Notes: generated from the sequence alone by a model not told the origin. A stretch of DNA of 64,000 bases from Clostridium chrysemydis (GCF_015234215.1 NZ_JADEKP010000001.1:682001-746000); one strand, 5' to 3'. Positions 27,991 through 35,921 are shown, counted from the first letter of the stretch. Translations and numbers: made by a program.

Positions 27991-28695
27991 ATGAAAAAAA
28001 GATTAATAGGAAGTTTAATAGCAGGGATAATGATATTTTCAATAGTAGGCTGCGGGGGAAGTGAAAAATCAGAGGGGGAAGGAAGTAGCACGCAAGTATC
28101 ATCAGAAGAAAGTGATGAAAATAAAGATGACTCTAATGATGAATCAAAAGAAAATCTTGATAGTGGACAAAGAAAAATTACAAAAGAAGAGATAGTACAG
28201 CTTGCAGACAAACATTCAGAAGAAATGAAAAAGTTAATGAAAGAAGATGGATATCCGATTAGTGAATGGGATAAATATAAATCAGGAGTAGTTAAAAATG
28301 ATTATGTTGGTGATGAATGTGCAAAGATGAAAAAAGGCAAAGATATGGTTGAGCATGTAGAACTGGATTTTTCTGAATCTAATAATGCTGGATGTTTCGG
28401 TATTAATATTGTATATAAGCTTGATGATAAAGCAATAAAAAAAGGAAAAGATTTTGATTTAAGAAAGACACCTTTTGAAAAATATGGCTCTGTTTTACTT
28501 AAGGATTTCAAATTAAACTATGATGAATTAAATAAAAAGTTAAATGAGAAATATAGAGAAGAAGTAAAAGAAGATGAAGAATTTGAAGTAGAGGACTTAT
28601 TATATGAAGAAAAAGACGGAAACGTAATAAAGGTGGTAGCTTATGATGGGGAAGTTCATCTTGATGTAATATCACCACAATATATATATAAATAA
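27991..28695 (+). CDS. Tad-operon lipoprotein, paralog 2 of 4
   Basis: The 234-residue lipoprotein has the same signal peptide and lipobox as paralog 1 (one change, SIVGC) and the same linker, with DDSNDESKENLDSG replacing the paralog 1 version. The mature domain shares KYKSGVVKNDYVGDECAKM and RKTPFEKYGSVL with the others. Differences cluster at about 115-140 and in the last 25 residues (VVAYDGEVHLDVISPQYIYK). Function unknown. Confidence 0.85.
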   Translation: MKKRLIGSLIAGIMIFSIVGCGGSEKSEGEGSSTQVSSEESDENKDDSNDESKENLDSGQRKITKEEIVQLADKHSEEMKKLMKEDGYPISEWDKYKSGVVKNDYVGDECAKMKKGKDMVEHVELDFSESNNAGCFGINIVYKLDDKAIKKGKDFDLRKTPFEKYGSVLLKDFKLNYDELNKKLNEKYREEVKEDEEFEVEDLLYEEKDGNVIKVVAYDGEVHLDVISPQYIYK

Positions 28696-28705
28696 AATAA
28701 AAAGG

Positions 28706-28728
28706 AGTAAGGAGCTTTGCTCCTTACT
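28706..28728 (+). other. Stem-loop after lipoprotein 2
   Basis: Same 10-pair stem AGTAAGGAGC / GCTCCTTACT as behind paralog 1. Confidence 0.7.
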
Positions 28729-28774
28729 AGTACATACTAGAAAATTTAATAGCATAAAAATCAAGATTAAATAA

Positions 28775-28958
28775 TTTAATAGATTTAAATTTAGGAAATA
28801 GTAATGGAACTTTTAATTACAGAGATTATGCTTCAGAGGCTTCAATAGAAGCTGAGGTCGGAATGGGGAAATGGTTTGGAAATTCCGTTTTTAAGGGAAG
28901 TGAAGATAAGGAAAAGCATAATTTTAATGCAGTAAAGAGAAAAAGAAGTTATAGATAG
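28775..28958 (+). pseudogene. Duplicated 3' fragment of the DUF5702 gene (184 bases)
   Basis: Colinear with 26721-26904, with a few substitutions, ending in the same TAG. No start codon of its own. Confidence 0.9.
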
Positions 28959-28970
28959 GGAGGAAAAGAA

Positions 28971-29675
28971 ATGAAAAAAAGATTAATAGGAAGTTTAATA
29001 GCAGGGATAATGATATTTTCACTAGTAGGCTGTGGGGGAAGTGAAAAATCAGAGGGGGAAGGAAGCAGCACGAAAGTATCATCAGAAGAAAGTGATGAAA
29101 ATAAAGATGACTCTAATGATGAATCAAAAGAAAATCTTGATAGTGGACAAAGAAAAATTACAAAGGAAGAGATAGTGCAGCTTGCAGATAAATATTCAGA
29201 AGAAATGAAAAAATTAATGAAAGAAGATGGATATCCGATTAGTGAATGGGATAAATATAAATCTGGAGTAGTTAAAAATGATTATGTTGGTGATGAATGT
29301 GCAAAGATGAAAAAAGGTAAGGATATGGTAAAACATGTAGAGCTTGACTTTGCAGAGTCTGATAATGCAGGATGTTTCGGTATTAATGTAAAGTATAACA
29401 TTGATGATAAAGCAATTAAAGAAGGAAAGGATTTTGATTTAAGAAAGACACCTTTTGAAAAATATGGCTCTGTTTTACTTAAGGATCTCAAATTAAACTA
29501 TGATGAATTAAATAAAAAGTTAAATGAGAAATATAGAGAAGAAGTAAAAGAAGATGAAGAATTTGAAGTAGAGGACTTATTATATGAAGAAAAGGATGGA
29601 AGTACAATAAGTATAGCTGCTTATGATGGGGAAGTTCATATTGATGTAATATCACCACAATATATATATAAATAA
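28971..29675 (+). CDS. Tad-operon lipoprotein, paralog 3 of 4
   Basis: The 234-residue lipoprotein has lipobox LVGC and is closest to paralog 2 over the first 100 residues. The segment about 110-140 differs (KHVELDFAESDNAGCFGINV). The end reads GSTISIAAYDGEVHIDVIS, a C-terminal variant shared in part with paralog 4, which suggests past exchange between copies. Same junction and ribosome site as its sisters. Function unknown. Confidence 0.85.
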   Translation: MKKRLIGSLIAGIMIFSLVGCGGSEKSEGEGSSTKVSSEESDENKDDSNDESKENLDSGQRKITKEEIVQLADKYSEEMKKLMKEDGYPISEWDKYKSGVVKNDYVGDECAKMKKGKDMVKHVELDFAESDNAGCFGINVKYNIDDKAIKEGKDFDLRKTPFEKYGSVLLKDLKLNYDELNKKLNEKYREEVKEDEEFEVEDLLYEEKDGSTISIAAYDGEVHIDVISPQYIYK

Positions 29676-29685
29676 AATAAAAAGG

Positions 29686-29708
29686 AGTAAGGAGCTTTGC
29701 TCCTTACT
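29686..29708 (+). other. Stem-loop after lipoprotein 3
   Basis: Same 10-pair stem AGTAAGGAGC / GCTCCTTACT. Confidence 0.7.
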
Positions 29709-29736
29709 AATACATAACAAAAATTAAATAGATTAA

Positions 29737-29880
29737 AATTATAGATAGTACGCTTCAGAGGCTTCAATTGAAGCTGAGGTCGGAATGGGAAAATGGTTTG
29801 GAAATTCTGTTTTTAAGGGAAGTGAAGATAAGGAAAAGCATAATTTTAATGCAGTAAAGAGAAAAAGAAGTTATAGATAG
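29737..29880 (+). pseudogene. Duplicated 3' fragment of the DUF5702 gene (144 bases)
   Basis: Colinear with 26761-26904. Near its left end the parental TATAGGGAG has become TATAGATAG, creating an in-frame stop, so the fragment is dead as protein. Confidence 0.9.
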
Positions 29881-29892
29881 GGAGGAAAAGAA

Positions 29893-30597
29893 ATGAAAAA
29901 AGGATTAATAGGAAGTTTAATAGCAGGGATAATGATATTTTCACTAGTTGGTTGCGGGGGAAGTGAAAAATCAGAGGGAGAAGGAAGCAGCACTCAAGTA
30001 TCATCAGAAGAAAGTGACGAAAATAAAGATGACTCTAATGATGAATCAAAAGAAAATCTTGATAGTGGACAAAGAAAAATTACAAAGGAAGAGATAGTAC
30101 AGCTTGCAGATAAATATTCAGAAGAAATGAAAAAATTATTAAAAGAAGATGGATATCCGATTGGTGAAGTAAATAAATACAAATCTGGAGTAGTAGGAAT
30201 TGATTATGTTGGTGATGAATGTGCAAAGATGAAAAAAGGCAAAGATATGGTTGAGCATGTAGAACTGGATTTTTCTGAATCTAATAATGCAGGATGTTTC
30301 GGTATTAAAGTTGGATATAAGCTTGATGATAAAGCAATTAAAGAAGGAAAGGATTTTGATTTAAGAAAGACACCTTTTGAAAAATATGGCTCTGTTTTAC
30401 TTGAAGATTTCAAACTAAACTATGATGAATTAAATAAAAAGTTAAATGAAAAATATAGAGAAGAAGTAAAAGAAGATGAAGAATTTGAAGTAGAGGACTT
30501 ATTATATGAAGAAAAGGATGGAAGTACAATAAGTATAGCTGCTTACGATGAAGAAATAATTATGAATGTAATATCACCACAATATATTTACAAATAA
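29893..30597 (+). CDS. Tad-operon lipoprotein, paralog 4 of 4
   Basis: The 234-residue lipoprotein has signal peptide KKGLIGSLIAGIMIFSL and lipobox LVGC. It differs from its sisters in the middle (PIGEVNKYKSGVVGIDYVG rather than PISEWDKYKSGVVKNDYVG) and at the C-terminus (SIAAYDEEIIMNVISPQYIYK). The linker is identical to paralogs 2 and 3. It is followed by the same hairpin and then the second TadE gene. Function unknown. Confidence 0.85.
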   Translation: MKKGLIGSLIAGIMIFSLVGCGGSEKSEGEGSSTQVSSEESDENKDDSNDESKENLDSGQRKITKEEIVQLADKYSEEMKKLLKEDGYPIGEVNKYKSGVVGIDYVGDECAKMKKGKDMVEHVELDFSESNNAGCFGIKVGYKLDDKAIKEGKDFDLRKTPFEKYGSVLLEDFKLNYDELNKKLNEKYREEVKEDEEFEVEDLLYEEKDGSTISIAAYDEEIIMNVISPQYIYK

Positions 30598-30607
30598 AAT
30601 TGAAATG

Positions 30608-30630
30608 AGTAAGGAGCTTAGCTCCTTACT
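30608..30630 (+). other. Stem-loop after lipoprotein 4
   Basis: Same AGTAAGGAGC / GCTCCTTACT stem, here with a TTA loop. Confidence 0.7.
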
Positions 30631-30698
30631 AATACATAATATATATTTTGGAAAGGGGAATTTGGAGAGAGTTACAATTTTTTTTGGAGGATTTAAAA

Positions 30699-31442
30699 AT
30701 GAGAATAATAAAAGAGAGGAATAAAGGATCATTAACTATTGAAGCTGCGCTAATAACACCTATTTTTATATTTGCTTTATTTGGAATGCTGCAATTTTTA
30801 GGCTATCTAAGAATATATGATAGGGTACAAACTAGTGTTAATGATGTTGCTAGGATTGTCTCAAAAAGTACATTTATATTAGGAGATATTGGGTTAGATA
30901 ATATATTAACAAAATTGCAACAACATGATCCAAGTATGAATGAAAAGAAATTACTTGATACGAGTTTAGAAACATTTGGAGTTGCAGAATTAGTAGATCC
31001 AAATTTTTCAACTGCAAAAGATAGATTGGTTGAAAGGGATATAGCAAATAATTCTAATAAGGAATTTTTGAAAAGTAGATTTAAAGAAAATAGAAATACT
31101 TTTTTTGCTCAAGTAGCATTTACTTTTATGGAAAGCGTTATAGGATGGAATGTTTCAGGTGGGGCAAATAGTGCAGCTCAAGATACTATGACAAAATTTA
31201 TACAAAATGTTTCAGAAGGTTATTTAGAATGCGAATTTGATGACAATTTAGATAAATATGGATTCGTTAAGATGTCATCTGGTAAATACTTTGATTTAGA
31301 AGGGACAAAATTAGAACTTGGAGAAAATGATGAGGTAGAGATAGTAGTTTCTTATAGGTTAAAGCTTCCTACCATTTTTGGTAAAAATAAAAGTTTACCA
31401 ATTAAGCAAAGGGTAGCATTAAAATTATGGGTTGGGGCTTAA
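30699..31442 (+). CDS. Second TadE-like pseudopilin
   Basis: I place the start at ATG 30699, with TTGGAGG about 9 bases upstream, giving 247 residues; the frame is open further back to a TTG at 30648. The leader KERNKG is followed by SLTIEAALITPIFIF with Glu at +5, as in TadE/TadF. One N-terminal helix precedes an extracytoplasmic domain. It is separated from the first TadE by the DUF5702 gene and the lipoprotein array. Minor subunit of the Tad pilus. Confidence 0.82.
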   Translation: MRIIKERNKGSLTIEAALITPIFIFALFGMLQFLGYLRIYDRVQTSVNDVARIVSKSTFILGDIGLDNILTKLQQHDPSMNEKKLLDTSLETFGVAELVDPNFSTAKDRLVERDIANNSNKEFLKSRFKENRNTFFAQVAFTFMESVIGWNVSGGANSAAQDTMTKFIQNVSEGYLECEFDDNLDKYGFVKMSSGKYFDLEGTKLELGENDEVEIVVSYRLKLPTIFGKNKSLPIKQRVALKLWVGA

Positions 31443-31470
31443 AAAATATATTAGGTAAGGGAGAATAATA

Positions 31471-32082
31471 ATGATAATAGGAAGTGTTTTAATTTTTATA
31501 ATAACTATTTTAATTAGTGTTTCCATAGATTCTATAGTATTAAAGGAATATAAGATAAAAGAAAGGCTAATGGATTTAAAGAATAATAAAATGTTTGTAG
31601 TGGAAAATTGCATAATAATATTCATTTCCATTATATTATATAGCTTATTGAAAAACACAAGGGAATTTTACTTGTATTATTTTATGGTTTTAATTTTATA
31701 TAAAGTTGCAATAATTGATATAAAAACGAAACTAGTAAATAGAAAGTTACTTTTACTTTTAGTAATTGTAAGTTTATGGTTTCCATTTGTAATGGGCATA
31801 AATATTATGAATTCCATAATTACTTCGGTAGTATCATTTTTTGTGCTTTTTGGTATTTCTAAAGTAACTAAAGGTGGATTTGGAATGGGGGATGCTAAAA
31901 TAATAGGGATATTAGGATTTGCATTAGGGTATGAAGGATTATTAGGAGTGTTATTAGTATCTAGTTTTGCAGTATTTTTATTTAGTATAGGGTTACTTAT
32001 AAAAAGTAGACGAAATAGAACTATACCATTTGTACCATTTTTATTGTTAGCATTAGTTAGCTTAATATATTTAAATAATTAA
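31471..32082 (+). CDS. A24 prepilin peptidase, Tad-associated (first copy)
   Basis: The 203-residue polytopic membrane protein carries the two catalytic aspartates of the A24 family: one in IIDIKTKLVNRK, the other in GGFGMGDAKI, a GxGD motif. The N-terminal methylase domain with Cys pairs is missing, as is usual for TadV/CpaA. It would cut the Flp and TadE leaders behind Gly. A second A24 enzyme lies two genes on. The N-terminal half is less typical than that of the second copy. Confidence 0.8.
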   Translation: MIIGSVLIFIITILISVSIDSIVLKEYKIKERLMDLKNNKMFVVENCIIIFISIILYSLLKNTREFYLYYFMVLILYKVAIIDIKTKLVNRKLLLLLVIVSLWFPFVMGINIMNSIITSVVSFFVLFGISKVTKGGFGMGDAKIIGILGFALGYEGLLGVLLVSSFAVFLFSIGLLIKSRRNRTIPFVPFLLLALVSLIYLNN

Positions 32083-32093
32083 AAGGGGAATCT

Positions 32094-32762
32094 ATGAATA
32101 AGAAGATATTATATTTATGTGGGTGTTTGTCATTAGTAGCAGGAATATTAATTACATATGGATGTTTTAATGATGGAATTAAAATAGGAAGTGAAGAATC
32201 AGGTTTTTTTTGGAAAAGGGACAAGAAAGAAACTAATAATAAAGAGGAAAAAAAGTTAGAATCTGATGAAGTAAGGAAAAATATGAATAGCATATTAGAA
32301 GAATATAATGTTTTAAATGATAAAAATAAAATTGAATTTACTCCAGCTGATTATTCACCTCAAATAGAGGGTAATGATTGGTTTATATACGATGAAACTG
32401 ATAAGGATAATAAAAAAAATGAAGGACATATTTTTTTGTTATATAAAATAATTCCCAATTTTAAAAATGAAACAACGAGAAATCAAGTTGTAGTTAAATA
32501 TAAGTTTGATAAAAATAAAGGAAATGACATAAGTAAGATGTCTATATTAGAGTACGGGGATAAAATTATAGGGAAGATCGATAGAGATATAGAAAAGATA
32601 AATTCTATTTTAAACTCTAAAAGCAAAAATATATCAGAAACAATAGAATATGAGAATGAAAAGGGACAAGAAAAGATTATAATTTATGAAAACATGATTG
32701 AGTATAGAGTTTTAGAAAAGGCACAGAAAACTGAAGGCATAAAATTCAAGGAGGAGTTATGA
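32094..32762 (+). CDS. Hypothetical exported protein between the two Tad peptidases
   Basis: The 222-residue protein has an N-terminal helix (about 4-24) ending in ITYGCF, which resembles but does not fit a canonical lipobox. A Lys/Glu-rich linker and a soluble domain follow, with many charged residues and no motif I recognise. Its stop overlaps the next start as ATGA, so it is tightly coupled to the second peptidase. Probably an extracytoplasmic Tad accessory protein, by position only. Confidence 0.65.
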   Translation: MNKKILYLCGCLSLVAGILITYGCFNDGIKIGSEESGFFWKRDKKETNNKEEKKLESDEVRKNMNSILEEYNVLNDKNKIEFTPADYSPQIEGNDWFIYDETDKDNKKNEGHIFLLYKIIPNFKNETTRNQVVVKYKFDKNKGNDISKMSILEYGDKIIGKIDRDIEKINSILNSKSKNISETIEYENEKGQEKIIIYENMIEYRVLEKAQKTEGIKFKEEL

Positions 32763-33280
32763 TAGAAATACTAAAATTTATTTTCTTGATTTTAACTGTA
32801 TTTATATGTGCATATACAGATTTAAAATATCGAATTGTTAAAAATAAAGTTGTAGCAATTTCGATTATAGTAGGAATATCATTAAATTTAATTGAAAATG
32901 GGATTCAAGGTTTGATAAGCTCAGCTATTGGTGTGATTATACCATTTATAGTACTGTTTATACTTTTTGCTATTCGTGCTTTTGGCGCAGGTGACATAAA
33001 ACTTATCTGCGCAATAGGTGCTATTATGGGGATTGATTTTGTAATTAATAATTTTATATTTAGTGTATTTATTGGGTTCTTAATGATAATTTTATCTTCA
33101 ATGATCGATAAAAATACCCTTAAAAGACTAAAAAATTTTGTTTTATCAATTTTCAATATGTTTCTATCTAGAACTATTACAGATTCCATATCACCGAAGG
33201 ACAAAAAGGGTATTCCATTTGCAGTTGCAATATTTATAGGAACAATAGTACAAGTTATATCTAAAGTAGAAATTATTTAA
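32759..33280 (+). CDS. tadV: A24 prepilin peptidase, TadV/CpaA type (second copy)
   Basis: The 173-residue membrane protein has the A24 motifs AYTDLKYRIVKNK (first catalytic Asp) and FGAGDIKL (GxGD, second Asp), and about six membrane helices. Size and lack of a methylase domain fit TadV/CpaA. Last gene of the Tad cluster; it overlaps the preceding gene by four bases. Confidence 0.88.
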   Translation: MIEILKFIFLILTVFICAYTDLKYRIVKNKVVAISIIVGISLNLIENGIQGLISSAIGVIIPFIVLFILFAIRAFGAGDIKLICAIGAIMGIDFVINNFIFSVFIGFLMIILSSMIDKNTLKRLKNFVLSIFNMFLSRTITDSISPKDKKGIPFAVAIFIGTIVQVISKVEII

Positions 33281-33351
33281 GGAACATTAATCAATAATTT
33301 CTATAATGTGGAATTTTATATACGAAGATATTCAAGTAATTTATTATAATC

Positions 33352-33381
33352 GGATGTTGTATATAAGTTTTTACAACATCC
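33352..33381 (+). terminator. Probable terminator of the Tad operon
   Basis: GGATGTTGTA and TACAACATCC form a perfect 10-pair stem about 70 bases behind the last Tad gene. The following T-run is poor (TCTTAGTATTTTA), hence modest confidence. Confidence 0.45.
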
Positions 33382-33401
33382 TCTTAGTATTTTATATGAT
33401 T

Positions 33402-34496
33402 TTATAATAAATAAAAAGCGAGTCCAATTATTATAGCGGGGATAGTGGTTATAACTGTTGCTAAGAATGCAGACTTTTTATCCATAGCTATTAAAGGAAA
33501 TAGAGCATCTCCATCTTGGGAAATAGCATTAGAGATTAATGCCCCAAAAGGAATTATTCCTTTAGTATATAATGTTACAAATATGATTTGAGGGCCACAT
33601 CCTGGGATAAGCCCGATAATCGCACCTCCAAAGACAGATATCAAACCAGAATAAGTTAAATAGTTTGTTAAAACATCTTCGCCACCTATAAAATATACAA
33701 CTAATTCATATAAAAAGTATGCAACAAAGACTAATGATATAACAAAGGCAGTTTCTGATACGTTATGGATTAATGTTTCTTTTAAAGAAGAGGACTTATG
33801 GACTTCTAATTCTTCAGTATCGTTAATAAGTAATTTTTTATCTATAAACATATATATTATAGAAAGGATTGTCCCTAAAAATCCTACTAAATTAAATATA
33901 GAGTTTATAAAAGGGTTTTTTATTTCTATTCCAGTAAGTAATGTTACTCCAATTATAAAACCTGTAATAGATAGAATTATAAAAAGTTTATATAAAAAAC
34001 CATGAGTTAGTTTATAAGGAATAGAATCTATATTAGGACCTTTAAAGTCCTGAGGTTTATTAAGGCACTCCTCTTTAGGAGTATGAGTTAACTTTAGCTT
34101 TTTTGAAATATTAAAATAATCGCATAAGTAGCCAACTACAAGTGCTACTAAAAAAGATATAGCTGACACTTTAAAAAAGTCTAATAAAGAATGTGATATT
34201 AAAACAAAGGCTGAATCTCCCATTGTAGCGATTAAGGTAGCGATTACTGTACCAAAGGAAATATGTCCTTTAACAAAGAGAGGCATAACTAATATAGCAC
34301 CTCCACACCCAGGACTTAGTCCAAGTAATGCACCTATAAGTGGTTGAAACTTTTTATTATTTATTAAAAATCGTAAAAATATATTATCATATTTATAATT
34401 TATAAAACCAAAGGCAAAAAGTACAATAGCGACGAATACACCAACTTGTAAAAATGAGTCTACTGCGCTTTTAAATAATAATTCAAATATAATCAT
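33402..34496 (-). CDS. Metal exporter of the ArsP_2-like / putative manganese transporter family
   Basis: The 364-residue polytopic protein (about ten helices) consists of two related halves. Each holds a G-L-x-PGCG motif (about 59-65 and 295-301), followed by KGxIxFG and a GD-x(1-2)-F motif (MGDSAF, DGDALF). This is the pattern of the PF11449 family, annotated as a 10-TM putative heavy-metal exporter or putative manganese transporter. The Cys in each PGCG and the conserved Asp are likely metal contacts. Substrate is not established. A Fur box overlaps its promoter, which points to iron or manganese. AAAGGAGG precedes the ATG. Confidence 0.75.
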   Translation of the reverse strand: MIIFELLFKSAVDSFLQVGVFVAIVLFAFGFINYKYDNIFLRFLINNKKFQPLIGALLGLSPGCGGAILVMPLFVKGHISFGTVIATLIATMGDSAFVLISHSLLDFFKVSAISFLVALVVGYLCDYFNISKKLKLTHTPKEECLNKPQDFKGPNIDSIPYKLTHGFLYKLFIILSITGFIIGVTLLTGIEIKNPFINSIFNLVGFLGTILSIIYMFIDKKLLINDTEELEVHKSSSLKETLIHNVSETAFVISLVFVAYFLYELVVYFIGGEDVLTNYLTYSGLISVFGGAIIGLIPGCGPQIIFVTLYTKGIIPFGALISNAISQDGDALFPLIAMDKKSAFLATVITTIPAIIIGLAFYLL

Positions 34497-34524
34497 AAAA
34501 TAACCTCCTTTATGAATTTATCTT

Positions 34525-34553
34525 ATGATAACATAAATGATAATGATTATCAA
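34525..34553 (-). promoter_or_regulatory. Predicted promoter of the metal exporter
   Basis: On the minus strand TTGATA, 17 bases, TATCAT (plus positions 34553 back to 34525). The spacer and -35 box are occupied by the Fur-type palindrome. Confidence 0.55.
34538..34552. promoter_or_regulatory. Fur box (perfect 7-1-7 palindrome)
   Basis: TGATAATGATTATCA matches the core 7-1-7 inverted repeat TGATAATnATTATCA bound by Bacillus Fur-family repressors at every position. It overlaps the predicted -35 box and spacer of the exporter, consistent with repression. Confidence 0.75.
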
Positions 34554-34587
34554 TGGGTGAATTAAATTATTTTGTTCGTGAAAATAC

Positions 34588-34617
34588 TGGAATCATATTC
34601 CATTAATTATGTATAAT
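34588..34617 (+). promoter_or_regulatory. Palindromic operator-like site and -10 box before the lipoprotein gene at 34719
   Basis: TGGAATCATATTCCA (34588-34602) is a perfect 6-3-6 palindrome. A TATAAT box at 34612-34617 follows at promoter distance, so the palindrome covers the -35 region. No regulator is identifiable. Confidence 0.35.
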
Positions 34618-34650
34618 ACTAATATAAGATCTTAAGTAATTATATTAGTA
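34617..34650. repeat. 11-bp inverted repeat in the leader of the lipoprotein gene
   Basis: TACTAATATAA (34617-34627) and TTATATTAGTA (34640-34650) are perfect inverted repeats with a 12-base loop, just downstream of the TATAAT box. It could be an operator or an RNA hairpin. Confidence 0.4.
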
Positions 34651-34718
34651 ATACAAATAACAGAGGTACAATTATTTAGATCAAAAAAGATAGGGATATT
34701 ATTTAGTAGGAGGGGGAA

Positions 34719-35288
34719 ATGAGAAGAATAATATTATTAATCACAATTTTAGGGGTTTTAATTATTGGTGGTTGTAGCCAAGACAAAGGTTTTATGATTA
34801 AGTCTAGGGAGTTTACAGAGGAACAAAATGAAGTATTAGCACTTACAGGAAATAAAGCCTTTAAATTTGATTTGAAAAACTTACCTAAAGATGAAAGATA
34901 TGAATTAAAGATTGTATATGAAGTCTATAAAGATAATAAAAAAATATTAGAAGAAAATATTATTGGAATGGGATATGGTCCTACGATGGAGAAAGTTGAA
35001 GACAGAAACATAGCGATAGGTATAGAAGGAAATAAAATAAGAGCATTGTCTGATGGGCTATATAGCAATTTAGATATAGAAGAGGATATATCTAAACTAA
35101 CAAACTATTATTTTGACGGTGATATAAAAATAAACATAGGCGATGAAGTATACTTATTTCATGCTAATGATAATGGACACTGTGCACCTGTGGATAAATT
35201 AGGACAATTATCAAATGAAGAATTAGATAGTATAATTTCTGATAATAAATTAAATGTATTTATAAAATTAATATGTAAGCCAATATAA
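34719..35288 (+). CDS. Lipoprotein of unknown function
   Basis: The 189-residue protein has signal peptide RRIILLITILGVLI and lipobox IIGGC (Cys at about residue 19). The mature part is a beta-rich domain with no family I recognise. The start is backed by AGGAGGGGG. It is a single-gene unit, divergent from the metal exporter, so metal-related regulation is possible but unsupported. Confidence 0.75.
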   Translation: MRRIILLITILGVLIIGGCSQDKGFMIKSREFTEEQNEVLALTGNKAFKFDLKNLPKDERYELKIVYEVYKDNKKILEENIIGMGYGPTMEKVEDRNIAIGIEGNKIRALSDGLYSNLDIEEDISKLTNYYFDGDIKINIGDEVYLFHANDNGHCAPVDKLGQLSNEELDSIISDNKLNVFIKLICKPI

Positions 35289-35322
35289 TAGTTAGTATAA
35301 TTAAAATATTTTGATTAAAGGG

Positions 35323-35350
35323 AAGTGGACAAGAATTTGTCCACTTTTGT
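35323..35350 (+). terminator. Terminator-like hairpin after the lipoprotein gene
   Basis: AAGTGGACAA / TTGTCCACTT stem with loop GAAT, followed by TTGTACTTTGTTT, a weak T-run. Confidence 0.55.
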
Positions 35351-35370
35351 ACTTTGTTTAAAAAATAGCA

Positions 35371-35408
35371 AAAAAAAAAATACCTATAGTATTTTACTGT
35401 AGGTATTT
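35371..35408 (-). terminator. Terminator of the minus-strand gene cluster 35407-37437
   Basis: On the minus strand AAATACCTACAGT / ACTATAGGTATTT form a stem with one mismatch and run straight into ten T. It overlaps the last codons of the membrane protein gene. Confidence 0.85.
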
Positions 35409-35907
35409 AAAATCTGTTGTGAAACCTTCTAAAATAGTAAGTGATTAATAAAGTAATTGCAAAATCATATAGCAATATAAAAACTTGTGCTAAAACCACA
35501 AATATCCAAAGCGGAAAAGCTAAGGTGAAATTTAAAATAGCGTGCTTAAAAAACATATAGATTATAAAAAATATTATGTTTGAAAAGGCTAATTTTAATA
35601 TTATTTCAAAAGGTTTATTATTAAGTTTTTCTATAAAGAATTTTATAATTCCAAAATTACCAAAATACAAAATATAAAGTATAGAAGTATCTATAGGAAT
35701 TAGAAATAATGCAATAATAGAGGAGGCTATATATACAAAGACTCCTGTTTTTAGGTTGCTTCTAATTATTGCTATAGGAACAAAAATCGATGATAAGGTA
35801 AGAAGCGCTAAAGTATTTATCCTTATAATTAAAGAAAGATATAAAACAATAATAGTAAGCGCAACTAGTATACCACCTGTAGAGATGTTTTTAGCTTTGC
35901 TATTCAT
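35407..35907 (-). CDS. Small multi-pass membrane protein (unknown; ECF-S or DUF2232-like look)
   Basis: The 166-residue protein has about five hydrophobic helices and a short basic C-terminus (YYFRRFHNRF). The N-terminal STGGILVALTIIVLYLS resembles the first helix of ECF transporter substrate-binding components, but no diagnostic motif is seen. It lies 14 bases after the J-domain gene, in the same direction, and ends in a strong terminator. Function unassigned. Confidence 0.6.
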   Translation of the reverse strand: MNSKAKNISTGGILVALTIIVLYLSLIIRINTLALLTLSSIFVPIAIIRSNLKTGVFVYIASSIIALFLIPIDTSILYILYFGNFGIIKFFIEKLNNKPFEIILKLAFSNIIFFIIYMFFKHAILNFTLAFPLWIFVVLAQVFILLYDFAITLLITYYFRRFHNRF

Positions 35908-35921
35908 AAAGCTAGATTTAA

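Larger units (their letters stand above)
26624..30630 (+). repeat. Tandem-duplication array: tail of DUF5702 gene + lipoprotein gene + hairpin, four units
   Basis: Unit stops of the DUF5702 tail lie at 26904, 27978, 28958 and 29880, so unit lengths are about 1074, 980 and 922 bases. Each unit has a tail piece ending in codons for KRKRSYR, the same TAGGGAGGAAAAGAAATG junction, a lipoprotein gene and the hairpin AGTAAGGAGC-TTT/TTA-GCTCCTTACT. The tail pieces are colinear with the parent but shrink from 281 to 184 to 144 bases. Confidence 0.92.

Noticed and set aside
26624-30630. CRISPR-like repeat array
   Set aside because: The repeats are about 1 kb, contain genes and have no short regular spacers.
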